A stretch of DNA of 64,000 nt from Paenibacillus rigui (GCF_002234615.1 NZ_NMQW01000033.1:1-64000), one strand, 5' to 3'. Positions 15,906 through 24,774 are shown, numbered from the stretch's first letter. Made by a program: numbers and translations. Notes: generated from the sequence alone by a model not told the origin.

Positions 15906-17066
15906 ATGAGTCACATGATGGGTTACAGAAGATCAGACGGTACGGTGGGTATTCGCAATCATTTACTTATTATCCCGACGGTGATTTGCTCGAATCAGGT
16001 CGTAAACCGGATATCGCAAATGGTGCCGGACACGGTTGCCATCCCGCATCAGCACGGCTGCAGTCAAATCGGTGCGGATAAGGACCGGACCTTCGAGGTG
16101 TTGGCGGGAACAGGCCGCAATCCGAATGTCGGCGGCGTAATCATTATAAGCTTGGGCTGCGAGGTGATTGATCCGAATGCGCTGGCGGATGCGATCCGTC
16201 CAACCGGCAAGCTGGTTGAGGTGTTCGACATTCAATCCGTCGGCGGCTCTGTCAAAGCGATTCAGCACGGCGTTGAAATTGCGCGCAAAATGCGGGCGGA
16301 CCTCGACGCGATGCAGCCCGAGCCGATTCCGTTCAGCGAGCTGATCATCGGCGTAAAATGCGGCGGCTCCGACGCGACGTCCGGCCTGGCATCGAACCCG
16401 GCGCTGGGTGCGGCTGCGGATAAGCTGATCCAGCTTGGCGGCGGTGTCGTTATTGGGGAAACGACGGAGATTATCGGTGCGGAGCATGTTCTTGCCTCGC
16501 GATGTGCAACCCAAGAGACAGCCGATCAGCTCTACCATATCGTCGACCGGTTCGAGAAAGAGGTGGAGCGGATGGGGGCCGATATGCGCGGCGGCAATCC
16601 GAGTCCCGGCAATATTGCCGGCGGTTTGACTACGATTGAGGAGAAGTCCCTCGGCTGCATCAGCAAATGCGGCAGCGCCCCGATCCAGGGGATCGTCGAG
16701 TATGCGGAGCAGCTGCCGAAGCACGGGTTGTATTTCATGGACTCCCCGGGCAATGATATTGAATGCGTATCCGGTATGGCTGCAGGCGGTGCGCATCTGG
16801 TTTGCTTTACAACCGGCCGCGGCACGCCTACCGGCTCCGCTGTCGTGCCTGTCATTAAAATAACGGGCAATAAACGGATGTTCGAACGGATGAGCGACAA
16901 CATGGATGTGGATGTCAGCGATATGCTTGAAGGCACGCTCAGTCTCGACGATGCGGGCGAGCTCGTCTGGAGAGAGATTCAAGAGGTGGCTAACGGCAAG
17001 CTGACGAAGGCGGAAGTGCTTGGCCATACGGAGTTCAGTATTAACCGTATCGGCCCCAGCCTCTAA
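15906..17066 (+). CDS. UxaA-type dehydratase large subunit
   Basis: A 386-residue protein of the D-galactarate/altronate dehydratase C-terminal family. It opens GYRRSDGTVGIRNHLLIIPTV as expected, then HQHGCSQ with conserved Cys, VIIISLGCEV, IGVKCGGSDATSGLASNPA and CISKCGSAPI, and ends with the GRGTPTG-containing metal-site region. With the small subunit it should dehydrate a six-carbon aldonate to the 2-keto-3-deoxy acid. L-fuconate or L-rhamnonate is suggested by the flanking SDR and FAH genes. No transporter or aldolase gene is present in the cluster. Confidence 0.9.
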   Translation: MSHMMGYRRSDGTVGIRNHLLIIPTVICSNQVVNRISQMVPDTVAIPHQHGCSQIGADKDRTFEVLAGTGRNPNVGGVIIISLGCEVIDPNALADAIRPTGKLVEVFDIQSVGGSVKAIQHGVEIARKMRADLDAMQPEPIPFSELIIGVKCGGSDATSGLASNPALGAAADKLIQLGGGVVIGETTEIIGAEHVLASRCATQETADQLYHIVDRFEKEVERMGADMRGGNPSPGNIAGGLTTIEEKSLGCISKCGSAPIQGIVEYAEQLPKHGLYFMDSPGNDIECVSGMAAGGAHLVCFTTGRGTPTGSAVVPVIKITGNKRMFERMSDNMDVDVSDMLEGTLSLDDAGELVWREIQEVANGKLTKAEVLGHTEFSINRIGPSL

Positions 17067-17089
17067 CGGCCTCTGATCATAAAACGAAT

Positions 17090-17155
17090 GGACTCCTGCG
17101 CATCGATTGCTCAGGAGTCCGGCATGCTAACGAAGTTACTTTGCTCTCGCAAAGT
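17090..17155 (+). other. two intergenic hairpins between the dehydratase and SDR genes
   Basis: GGACTCCTG (17090-17098) pairs with CAGGAGTCC (17112-17120). ACTTTGC (17138-17144) pairs with GCAAAGT (17149-17155), just before the GGGGAGG ribosome binding site. Neither is followed by a T tract, so they look like mRNA-processing or translation-control hairpins rather than terminators. Confidence 0.45.
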
Positions 17156-17175
17156 TTAGGGGAGGATCACTTACG

Positions 17176-17970
17176 ATGCCAAGATTACTGGATAGAGTTG
17201 CCCTGGTCACGGGGGCAAGCCGCGGGATCGGCGAAGCCGTTGCGCTCCGTCTTGCCGAGGAAGGCGCGAATGTCGCCGTTAACTACACGTCGGACCGCTC
17301 TCGTCCGCTAGCGGAGAAGGTGAAGGAGCAGATCGAGGCGATGGGGCGCAAGGCCATCATCGTTCAGGCGGATGTAGGCAGCAAGGCTCAGGTGGAAGCG
17401 ATGTTCCAGCAGATAAGGGAGCAGCTTGGCGATGTGGAGATTTTGGTCAACAACGCGGGAATCGCCCCGTTCGAGCCCTTCCTGAAGGTAACGGAAGAAA
17501 CATGGGACCGTACTTATAACACGAACGTGAAATCGATCTTTCTATGCTCACAGCTTGCAGCCAAATCGATGATTGAGAAGCGTTACGGCAAAATCGTTAA
17601 CGTATTGTCGACGGCAAGCCTGGTCGTCACCAGTCCGGTCATTCCTCATTACCAATCCTCCAAAGCAGCGGCCAACATGCTGACCAAGGGCATGGCTATC
17701 GAATTGGGCAAATACAACATTAATGTCAATGCGGTTGGCCCGAGCACAGTCGATACGGACATGTGCACGGACTTTTTGGCCGACCCTGCGATTCGAGCTC
17801 AAGAGATTGAAGCGAATCCGATGAAGCGTCTAGGTACCGCACGTCAAATCGGGGATGCCGTCGTCTTCTTGGCTTCCGAGGAAGCGATGCAGGTCAACGG
17901 GCATTTGCTTATGGTCGACGGCGGTCTGACGGTCAAGGCAGCCCAGCCGGACGATCACATGGAGCACTAA
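17176..17970 (+). CDS. SDR oxidoreductase, likely sugar dehydrogenase
   Basis: A 264-residue classical SDR with TGASRGIG (residues 13-20), NNAGIAPF, a catalytic Ser in NVLSTAS, and YQSSKAA. It ends with VDGGLTVKAAQ and a His-rich tail. It lies 109 bp after the dehydratase on the same strand, behind GGGGAGG. In a non-phosphorylated deoxysugar pathway it could oxidise the sugar to the lactone, the step done by FucX in C. jejuni. Its stop codon is the first unit of a pentanucleotide repeat array. Substrate not determinable from sequence. Confidence 0.82.
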   Translation: MPRLLDRVALVTGASRGIGEAVALRLAEEGANVAVNYTSDRSRPLAEKVKEQIEAMGRKAIIVQADVGSKAQVEAMFQQIREQLGDVEILVNNAGIAPFEPFLKVTEETWDRTYNTNVKSIFLCSQLAAKSMIEKRYGKIVNVLSTASLVVTSPVIPHYQSSKAAANMLTKGMAIELGKYNINVNAVGPSTVDTDMCTDFLADPAIRAQEIEANPMKRLGTARQIGDAVVFLASEEAMQVNGHLLMVDGGLTVKAAQPDDHMEH

Positions 17971-18226
17971 ACTAAACTAAACTAAACTAAGCTAAGCTTA
18001 GCTTAGCTTAGCCAGAGTGTCGAAAAAGTCCCCATGGCTTTTCGGCACTTTCATTTTTATGTGGTGGTTCTCGTCTTTTCGAAGAAAAATCGATTTAAAC
18101 CGATCTGAGAGCCAAGTTCTAGTACAAAAATCTAAGATTTTGAGGACCATCTTTCAAAAAAGGGGTTTCTCGACAGCCTGACTAAGCTAAGCTTAGCTTA
18201 GCTTAGCTTAGCTTAGCTTAGTTAGG
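17966..18226. repeat. paired CTAAG/CTTAG pentanucleotide arrays around a MITE-like segment
   Basis: Array 1 (17966-18012) has four CTAAA units, two CTAAG, then three CTTAG. Array 2 (18181-18225) has two CTAAG, then six CTTAG and a partial unit. Each array is itself palindromic where CTAAG turns into CTTAG. Between them, 18017-18175 starts TGTCGAAAAAGTCCCC and ends GGGGTTTCTCGACA, imperfect inverted repeats of 14-16 bp. This looks like a small non-coding transposon remnant sitting in the array. There is no transposase and no clear target duplication. Confidence 0.65.
18014..18056 (+). terminator. hairpin, possible terminator after the second SDR
   Basis: AGTGTCGAAAAAG pairs with CTTTTCGGCACT around a short loop, followed by TTCATTTTT. 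It coincides with the left end of the MITE-like segment. Confidence 0.5.
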
Positions 18227-18260
18227 CAGGACAGGTTCATTTATAGCATATGCATAAGTA

Positions 18261-18304
18261 AAGCCCATCGGATAATGAAAACCGATGGGCTTTCTTTGTT
18301 TTTA
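18261..18304. terminator. bidirectional terminator between convergent genes
   Basis: Stem AAGCCCATCGG (18261-18271) / CCGATGGGCTT (18282-18292). On the + strand TTCTTTGTTTTT follows. On the - strand it lies 48 bp past the stress protein stop. Confidence 0.85.
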
Positions 18305-18339
18305 AACAGGTAATTAGAGACGGGAAAACGATATTTAAA

Positions 18340-18894
18340 TTAACGCAGGGAGCGGCTGCTTCCGATACCTGCTCCGTAATCGGCGTCATACGTATTCGCA
18401 TTCAGCGAATTGTTCGTTCGGAACGCATCATATACCGTATCATTCCGGGTTCGATCCGCATGAGCGTCGACGAGTACGAGAATATGTCCATTTTTCACAT
18501 AGTCGTTGTATCGGTTCGCCTCATCCTCCGGAATGCCTAATCCGACGAGGCCTCCGACCAGTCCGCCGGCTCCGGCGCCTACGGCGAGTCCGGTGAGGGT
18601 TGCGGCAATCGGTCCTGCTGCCAGAATCGGTCCGATGCCGGGGATGGCCAGGATGCCTAGACCTGCCAATAACCCGGCGGTCCCCCCGAGCACGCCACCC
18701 GTAGCGGCACCGGCCGCAAGCCCTTCAGGGGCTTTGGTGCCCGTTTCCTTTTGTATATGGGCTGCATTGTCCTTGTCTCTGGCTACAATGGAGATTTCCT
18801 CCGGACGGTAGCCTTGTCTTTTTAATGCGTCAACGGCTTGAATCGCTTCGCGTTCCGTTTGGAATACACCGACAATTTTTTGATGGTTGTTCAT
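18340..18894 (-). CDS. YflT/general stress protein 17M-domain protein
   Basis: A 184-residue protein. The N terminus has the general stress protein 17M/YflT signature: VGVFQTEREAIQAVDALKRQG, then PEEISIVARD. The middle (about 60-125) is a long Gly/Ala-rich hydrophobic stretch (GAATGGVLGGTAGLLAGLG and onward) typical of glycine-zipper proteins, followed by GIPEDEANRYNDYVKNGHILVLVD. The start is the ATG at 18894 behind AAGGAGGT. The family is usually sigma-B or stress induced, and its biochemical role is unknown. Monocistronic. Confidence 0.85.
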   Translation of the reverse strand: MNNHQKIVGVFQTEREAIQAVDALKRQGYRPEEISIVARDKDNAAHIQKETGTKAPEGLAAGAATGGVLGGTAGLLAGLGILAIPGIGPILAAGPIAATLTGLAVGAGAGGLVGGLVGLGIPEDEANRYNDYVKNGHILVLVDAHADRTRNDTVYDAFRTNNSLNANTYDADYGAGIGSSRSLR

Positions 18895-19095
18895 GGTTAG
18901 TACCTCCTTGTGGGATTCATAGAGTTGAACCAAAACGACCGCAGTATTACTTACCCGTTCTGAAGGAAATGAAACGAAGCTGAAATTGTCTGTTTTTGTC
19001 GACTTGTTCATCTTGTGTTCATCTTCCGTTCATATTTCTTTGATATTTTTTTCCAGTATATACATATCAATAGAATGAGAGAGGAGCATGATGTT

Positions 19096-22000
19096 TTGAA
19101 GCGGTCAAGCAGGCTTTACAGGGTTGTAATGCTATGGATGCTGGTGCTGTGTCTTCCTTTGGCAGGCATGGGGACTGTTTTCGCAGAGGATGTGATTTCC
19201 AAGCTGGTTCTGTCGAAAAATGAGGTTTCCCTGGAAGTCGGAGACACGTATTCGCTCACAGCGACAGCGGTATATGAAAGCGGAAGCACGTCTGCAGTGA
19301 CTGTAAAAACGGATTGGAACTCCGGTGATACCTCCATCGCATCGGTGTATGCAGGTGCCATTACGGCGAAGAAGGAAGGCAGTACGGTCATCACCGCTTC
19401 CTACTCGGGAAAAACGGTTATTGTAAACGTGACGGTACAGAAGAAGGCAACGAGCTTGACCAAAAATAAAACGAATGTGTCCCTTCGTGTAGGTGCGGAA
19501 GAGCTGATTACGCTAATGGCTACTTATTCGGACAGCACCACGGCGAACGTGACCAGCAAAGCCGAATGGTCTACAAGCGATGATTCCGTAGCGACGGTTA
19601 CTATGGGACAAGTTACGGGGATTGCAACGGGCACGGCGACCATTACGGCCAAATACGGAAGCCAAGTGGTAACGGTACCGGTCAGTGTGGACGCTGTTCG
19701 CCGATTGGAAAGCGAGCAGACGGACCTGGCAATGAAGGTCGGAGGCAAGCAGCAAATGAAGCTGATGGCTCTGTTCGAGAACGGGGATTACGAGGATATT
19801 TCCGATAAAGCGGAGTGGTCCTCCAATAAGGAAGATGTGGCGGATGCGTTCAAAGGACTCATCACCGCGTATGGCACTGGGGAAGCCACGATCACGGCCC
19901 GCTACGGAACCAAATCCGTATCGTTTATCGTCGATGTGGATATTCCGAAGCGTCTTGAAGCAAGCCCAACGGAATTATATATGAAAGTCAATGAGAACAA
20001 AAAAGTGACGCTCAAAGCCTCCTACGCGGACGGAACTTCCGAGGACGTTTCCGAGAAGGCGGACTGGGAGTCCGATAACGAAGAGATTGCCGGGGTGAAT
20101 AAAGGAACGGTCACCGCTTACACAAGCGGCAGGGCAACGGTGACAGGCTATTACGGTGGCAAGACAACATCGGTTACGGTTGACGTGGATGTTGCGCGCA
20201 AGCTGGAGCTGGATACGACCAGTGTTCAACTGAAATCCGGTAATTCCGCTCAGGTGAAATTAACGGCAACGTATGCCGACGGTACGACCGAAGATGTCAC
20301 GGAGCGTGCCCAATGGTCTTCCGACAAGGAAAATGTTGCGATCGTGTCCAAAGGCAAAATCAGCGCATTTACAACGGGAGAAGCGACGGTTACAGCCAGC
20401 TTCGGTTCGAACACGGCGAAGCTTGTTGTCGACGTCGATGTGGCTAGAGGGCTGACTTTGGACAAAACCAATGTATCGCTTCGCACCGGTCAATCCGCTG
20501 ACCTGACGGCATCGGCGACCTTATCCGATGGAACCAAAACCAATGTAACGGATCAGGCGGAATGGTCCGCAGGTGACACATCGATAGCCTATGTCAGCAA
20601 AGGCAAAGTGACGGCGATCAACAGCGGTCAAACGACCGTGACGGCCAAATATGGCGACAAAACGGTAACGGCGACGGTCAGTGTGGAGATTCCACAGCAG
20701 TTGAAGCCGGATCTTACGGACGTATACGTGCAGGAGAACGAAGTGAAGCAAGTTCATCTGACCTCGACGTTCTCGAACAGCACGACGGCTGAGGATGTAA
20801 CGGACAAGGCGGAATGGTCTTCGGATCACGAGGATATCGCTCAAGTCGATGCAAAGGGTCAGATTACAGGCGTGAAGCTTGGACAAGCTGTCATTACGGC
20901 CAAATACGGCGGCAAAACGACGACAATCAATGTCGATGTGGCGACTCCAAGGAAATTGACGGCCGATAAATCGTCCTTATCTATGCGGACTACAGGACAA
21001 GAGCAGTTGAAGGTGACGGCTACCTATGCGGACGGACAAACGGCCGACGTGACGGATAAAGCGGTTTGGTCCTCTGATAATGAAGAAGTAGCCATGGTAC
21101 TGAAGGGCAAAGTCACCGCTTATGCAGCGGGGAATGCTAACATCTCGGCTGTGCTTGGCGGGAAAACCGTGAAGGTTGCGGTTAGTGTGGACCAGGCGTC
21201 TGCGCTTACGTTAAGCGAAACAAAGCTGAACCTCCAGCCTGGCGACTATAAGCAGTTAAAGGTAGAGAGCACATTTGCTGACGGCACCAAGGTTGATGTA
21301 ACGGATAAAGCCGTCTGGACGAGCAAACTTGCGACCATTGCCGATGTTAGCAAAGGGAATGTTCATGCGATTGAGAAAGGCGAGACAACGATTACCGCAA
21401 GCTTCGGTGACCGTACCGTATCCCTCAAAGTGACGGTAGGCGTGGTGTCCACGCTCACAGTAAGTGAAACTAAAGTGCTGCTGGACGAAGGCAAAACCAA
21501 GCAGGTGACGGTTGAATCCAACTTTAAAGACGGAACGCATAAAGATGTTACCAGCGAAGCGGAATGGACGACTACCTCGGATAAAATCGCGAAGGTAACC
21601 GAGGGCTTGATAAAAGCGACAGGCAGCGGTAAAGCGGTCATTACCGTTAAATACGGCGGTCAAACGGAGACCATCAATGTCGAGGTGGAGCAAGCGAGCC
21701 GGCTTACCTTGAACCAAAAGCAGCTTATTATGGAGACAGGGACGGATGCGCAGCTTCAATTAAGCGCAACGGATTCGGAGCGCGGTGTCGATGATGTGAC
21801 GCTGAAGGCCGAATGGTCCTCCAGCTCCGACAAGGTAGCCGATGTTGTCGACGGTCTGGTTACCGCTAACGGCAGCGGTAAAGCAACGATTACGGCGAAG
21901 TATGGCAGCAAAACGATTACAATTCCGGTTGAAGTCGATATCGCCAAGAAGCTTGTTGTCAATAAAAAGACGCTTTCCCTGAAAACAGGGGGACAGGATA

Positions 22001-22440
22001 CGTTGGTTGTCACGGCTGTTTTCTCCGACAATTCGGAGAAGGATGTAACGGCGGATGCGGAATGGACGACGGCGAACTTTAATATTGTCGATGTCGATGC
22101 GGGCAAAGCAACGGCAGTAGGATCAGGGAAATCCAAGCTGACGGCTAAATACGGCGGCAAAACCATCTCCATCCCGGTTACTGTGGATGAACTGAAATAT
22201 TTGAAGCTAAGCGATAGAAATCTCGTGTTGGCTGCTGGAGAGAGCAAGCAAGTGAAAGCTATTGCGACGTATAAGGATGCAACGGACGGAGATGTTTCGG
22301 TCAACGGCGTCTGGAAGAGCTCGAATACGAAGGTAGCGGATGTAAAAGACGGGGTTATTACAACCTACGGTAAAGGCAGAACGACCATTTCGGTCAAATT
22401 TGCCGGCAAAACAACCTCACTGCAGGTAACTGTAAAATAG
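19096..22440 (+). CDS. secreted protein of 13 Ig-like (Big_2-type) repeats
   Basis: About 1114 residues. A signal peptide (KRSSRLYRVVMLWMLVLC, cleavage after VFA) is followed only by 13 tandem Ig-like domains of 82-84 residues. Each has the frame L-x-V-G near the start, ATY-x-DG, DVT-x-x-AEWSS in the middle, VTA-x-x-x-G-x-ATITAKYGGKT, and a VDV end. There is no SLH domain, LPxTG motif or enzyme domain, so it is probably released or held by wall contacts. GAGAGGAG at 19078-19085 fits a TTG start at 19096; an ATG at 19075 lies too far upstream for it. Repeats are diverged at DNA level, so the array is old and not a recent expansion. Confidence 0.88.
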   Translation: MKRSSRLYRVVMLWMLVLCLPLAGMGTVFAEDVISKLVLSKNEVSLEVGDTYSLTATAVYESGSTSAVTVKTDWNSGDTSIASVYAGAITAKKEGSTVITASYSGKTVIVNVTVQKKATSLTKNKTNVSLRVGAEELITLMATYSDSTTANVTSKAEWSTSDDSVATVTMGQVTGIATGTATITAKYGSQVVTVPVSVDAVRRLESEQTDLAMKVGGKQQMKLMALFENGDYEDISDKAEWSSNKEDVADAFKGLITAYGTGEATITARYGTKSVSFIVDVDIPKRLEASPTELYMKVNENKKVTLKASYADGTSEDVSEKADWESDNEEIAGVNKGTVTAYTSGRATVTGYYGGKTTSVTVDVDVARKLELDTTSVQLKSGNSAQVKLTATYADGTTEDVTERAQWSSDKENVAIVSKGKISAFTTGEATVTASFGSNTAKLVVDVDVARGLTLDKTNVSLRTGQSADLTASATLSDGTKTNVTDQAEWSAGDTSIAYVSKGKVTAINSGQTTVTAKYGDKTVTATVSVEIPQQLKPDLTDVYVQENEVKQVHLTSTFSNSTTAEDVTDKAEWSSDHEDIAQVDAKGQITGVKLGQAVITAKYGGKTTTINVDVATPRKLTADKSSLSMRTTGQEQLKVTATYADGQTADVTDKAVWSSDNEEVAMVLKGKVTAYAAGNANISAVLGGKTVKVAVSVDQASALTLSETKLNLQPGDYKQLKVESTFADGTKVDVTDKAVWTSKLATIADVSKGNVHAIEKGETTITASFGDRTVSLKVTVGVVSTLTVSETKVLLDEGKTKQVTVESNFKDGTHKDVTSEAEWTTTSDKIAKVTEGLIKATGSGKAVITVKYGGQTETINVEVEQASRLTLNQKQLIMETGTDAQLQLSATDSERGVDDVTLKAEWSSSSDKVADVVDGLVTANGSGKATITAKYGSKTITIPVEVDIAKKLVVNKKTLSLKTGGQDTLVVTAVFSDNSEKDVTADAEWTTANFNIVDVDAGKATAVGSGKSKLTAKYGGKTISIPVTVDELKYLKLSDRNLVLAAGESKQVKAIATYKDATDGDVSVNGVWKSSNTKVADVKDGVITTYGKGRTTISVKFAGKTTSLQVTVK

Positions 22441-22458
22441 CTGCGTGATTCATGTAAA

Positions 22459-22507
22459 CAACAACAAGCTCCTTCTCACATCATGAGAGGGAGCTTGTTG
22501 TTGTTAG
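22459..22507. terminator. bidirectional terminator
   Basis: CAACAACAAGCTCC-T-TCTC pairs with GAGA-G-GGAGCTTGTTGTTG, a stem of about 18 bp between convergent genes. Confidence 0.85.
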
Positions 22508-22513
22508 ACGATG

Positions 22514-23890
22514 TTATGAGGCGTTGGAAGAGGGTAATAAAATAGTAACCGTCGTTCCTTTTCCAACCTCGCTTTCGAGCTCAATTTTACCTTGATGGAT
22601 TTCGACGATTTTCTTGACGATAGCGAGACCCAGGCCATTTCCCCCGACAGAACGGTCGCGCGATTTATCCACTTTATAAAAACGCTCGAAAATATGAGCC
22701 TGATCCTCTGGGGGAATTCCGACACCGGTATCGGTGAAGCGGATGCGTACGTAATTGCCGTCCTTTTTGATTTTGATGTACATGTAGCCGCCCTTTGGCG
22801 TGTATTTGATGCTGTTATGTATGAGATTGGTCCAGATTTGAAACAGCTGGTCCTTGTTGCCGATGATTTTGGTTTTGGGGAGAAATAAGTCGTATTCAAT
22901 CTCCTTCTGCATCAGGAGCAGGTGGTTGACAATGACGACCTTGCGGAGCTCCTCATCCAAATCAAACAGCTCCGCCGGATTAGGCTGCTGACCGGATTCC
23001 AGGCTTGTCAGCCGAAGCAAGTTGTCCACCATGCGAGACAGCCGTTCGCTTTCCGTTTCAATGATCTCCAAATAGTGAAGCCGTTCCTTGTGGTTCATCG
23101 CCGGTTCCTTCAAAGCTTCGGAGAAGCCACGGATGGACGTGAGAGGAGATTGAATCTCATGAGAAACGTTCGAGATGAAGTCCTGCCGCATTTGCTCAAG
23201 CTGCCGCAGCTCCCCAGCCATATGGTTGAAGCTTTGGGCAAGAAGCCCTAATTCATCGCTTCTGCGAATGGGCACCTGGACGTTGAAATTGCCCGTGGAC
23301 ATCTCGAGAGTGGCCTCTGCCAGCTTCGTAATCGGATTGACGATGAAACGCGAAAGCAGGAACGTCATGATGCTTCCTATGCCTATAATAATGGATATCA
23401 CGGTAATGGGGAGCAAGTATAATTGCTTGTTTCGCACTTCGAAATTCGGTTGAATGAATAAAGCGTATTTCTTGCCATCCTGCTCGTAAGGAAGACCAAC
23501 GTAAGCCTGATCCGGAGCCACCGGCATCAATTGGTTCGCAGAATAATAAATTTCCCCGGATAGCACCTCTTGAATGGTTTGATTCGGTATCGGCCGAATG
23601 TTATCACGGGGGAGGGTATCGTATTTTCTGACTTCGCCGTTGGTGTTGTAGATCGTTACGGCATAATTGCTTTGGTTCGCCATGCGGATCAAATAGAGCT
23701 CCGGTTTTTTGAGGTCGGGTTCCTTAAGCAGCTGAATCATCGTTTGCCCGGATTGCAGCATGTCGTCCAGCATCTGGGCGGTTGCTTCCCTTTTGAATAA
23801 TTGACCTGACACAAAGAAGGATACGATACAGCTTAAAATGACAATACCGATAAACGTAAGCACAATGCGAAAATATAAGGTCCGGGTCAT
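22514..23890 (-). CDS. orphan HAMP sensor histidine kinase
   Basis: A 458-residue kinase. TM1 is at about residues 8-30. An extracellular sensor of about 125 residues follows, with no named domain that I can see, then TM2 near 160-185 and HAMP (VNPITKLAEATLEMSTGNFNV). HisKA has His244 in VSHEIQSPLTS, with Gln where Arg is usual. HATPase has WTNLIHNSIKYTP (N box), FTDTGVGIP and GGNGLGLAIVK. The start is the ATG at 23890 after GAGGTGGAG. Classical EnvZ/PhoR-type kinases normally follow their response regulator, but here both neighbours are unrelated, so it is an orphan in this window. Confidence 0.9.
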   Translation of the reverse strand: MTRTLYFRIVLTFIGIVILSCIVSFFVSGQLFKREATAQMLDDMLQSGQTMIQLLKEPDLKKPELYLIRMANQSNYAVTIYNTNGEVRKYDTLPRDNIRPIPNQTIQEVLSGEIYYSANQLMPVAPDQAYVGLPYEQDGKKYALFIQPNFEVRNKQLYLLPITVISIIIGIGSIMTFLLSRFIVNPITKLAEATLEMSTGNFNVQVPIRRSDELGLLAQSFNHMAGELRQLEQMRQDFISNVSHEIQSPLTSIRGFSEALKEPAMNHKERLHYLEIIETESERLSRMVDNLLRLTSLESGQQPNPAELFDLDEELRKVVIVNHLLLMQKEIEYDLFLPKTKIIGNKDQLFQIWTNLIHNSIKYTPKGGYMYIKIKKDGNYVRIRFTDTGVGIPPEDQAHIFERFYKVDKSRDRSVGGNGLGLAIVKKIVEIHQGKIELESEVGKGTTVTILLPSSNAS

Positions 23891-24093
23891 GCTCCACCTC
23901 AAAACACAAATTTGGTGCTATTGTATCAAAAAAATATGAATAAAGCATGAACTGATTTACAGCATTTTCTACAATTCGACAAATTCAGTCATGAAATCTA
24001 ATAATCTACTAATATTTGCCTTAAACTTTTTAAACGCTTATCTCTTATAGTAGAGACATAGCAAGAAGGAAGCTTGTCTAGGAGGTGGACGTT

Positions 24094-24687
24094 ATGAAAG
24101 ACATCCAAGTACTGCACAAAGGAAAGGTTTATGAAGGCCAGGTAGGCTACGACCACGAGGAGTTTATGGAAATTACGCTCCACGAGACTGACGGTTTTGC
24201 CGCAGGAGATACTGCGATCTGCTTCGATTTCAAACGAAGACTAACGATGAGAGTGTTACATGTTTCCCAATCGAAGGTGATTATGGCTCCGGCGAATGCG
24301 GAGGTATTTCATATACAAGCGCGGCCCAAAAAAGTGTATGAGGAACTGTTCGGCGATGAGCAGTCTGCAGTGAAGAGCTTTAAGCTGAACACATTTGCAA
24401 CGATCAATGATGATTTCAAGACGACAGCCGTTCGGATTACGGATGTCAGTCAGCTGGGGATCGGCTTTGAAATTAACGATTTTTCGATTAAAATGCACCA
24501 TGTGTACAACAGCATGATTATTTGTGATGATGAATGTATTTATCCGAAGCTGATCGTCCGTTATGCCCACATATTGGAGAAGACCATTCGCTATGGGGCC
24601 GAGCTTCACTCCATCAGCCAAAAGGATTTGAATATACTCCGCTACTATATCGTAACGCAGCAATTCAATCAGCTGATGCATGCGTAA
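24094..24687 (+). CDS. PilZ-like domain protein with degenerate c-di-GMP motif
   Basis: A 197-residue cytoplasmic protein. Residues 1-80 resemble a YcgR-type N-terminal beta domain (GKVYEGQVG to VFHIQARPKK). Residues 95-180 have the second PilZ motif D-x-S-x-x-G (Asp117, Ser119, Gly122 in ITDVSQLGIGFEI). The first motif, RxxxR, is not visible in the preceding loop, where the sequence is FKLNTFATINDD. If PilZ, it may not bind c-di-GMP. The ATG at 24094 has GGAGG 9 bp upstream. Assignment to PilZ is tentative. Confidence 0.55.
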   Translation: MKDIQVLHKGKVYEGQVGYDHEEFMEITLHETDGFAAGDTAICFDFKRRLTMRVLHVSQSKVIMAPANAEVFHIQARPKKVYEELFGDEQSAVKSFKLNTFATINDDFKTTAVRITDVSQLGIGFEINDFSIKMHHVYNSMIICDDECIYPKLIVRYAHILEKTIRYGAELHSISQKDLNILRYYIVTQQFNQLMHA

Positions 24688-24774
24688 GCGGGTCTTGGCA
24701 TAGAAAGAAGCAGCCTTTCGCAGACTGCTTCTTTTTTGCGCGTTCAAGCGGCAAAAGGGAATTGCCAATTCCTT

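Noticed and set aside
15963-17027. 354-codon minus-strand frame opposite the UxaA-type large subunit
   Set aside because: Antisense shadow of a conserved enzyme gene, with no start signal.
17966-18226. CRISPR array
   Set aside because: The units are uninterrupted 5-mers without spacers and there are no cas genes.
19170-22440. CRISPR or DNA satellite array from periodic sequence
   Set aside because: The periodicity is about 249 bp and coding: it reflects Ig-like protein repeats that are diverged at DNA level.
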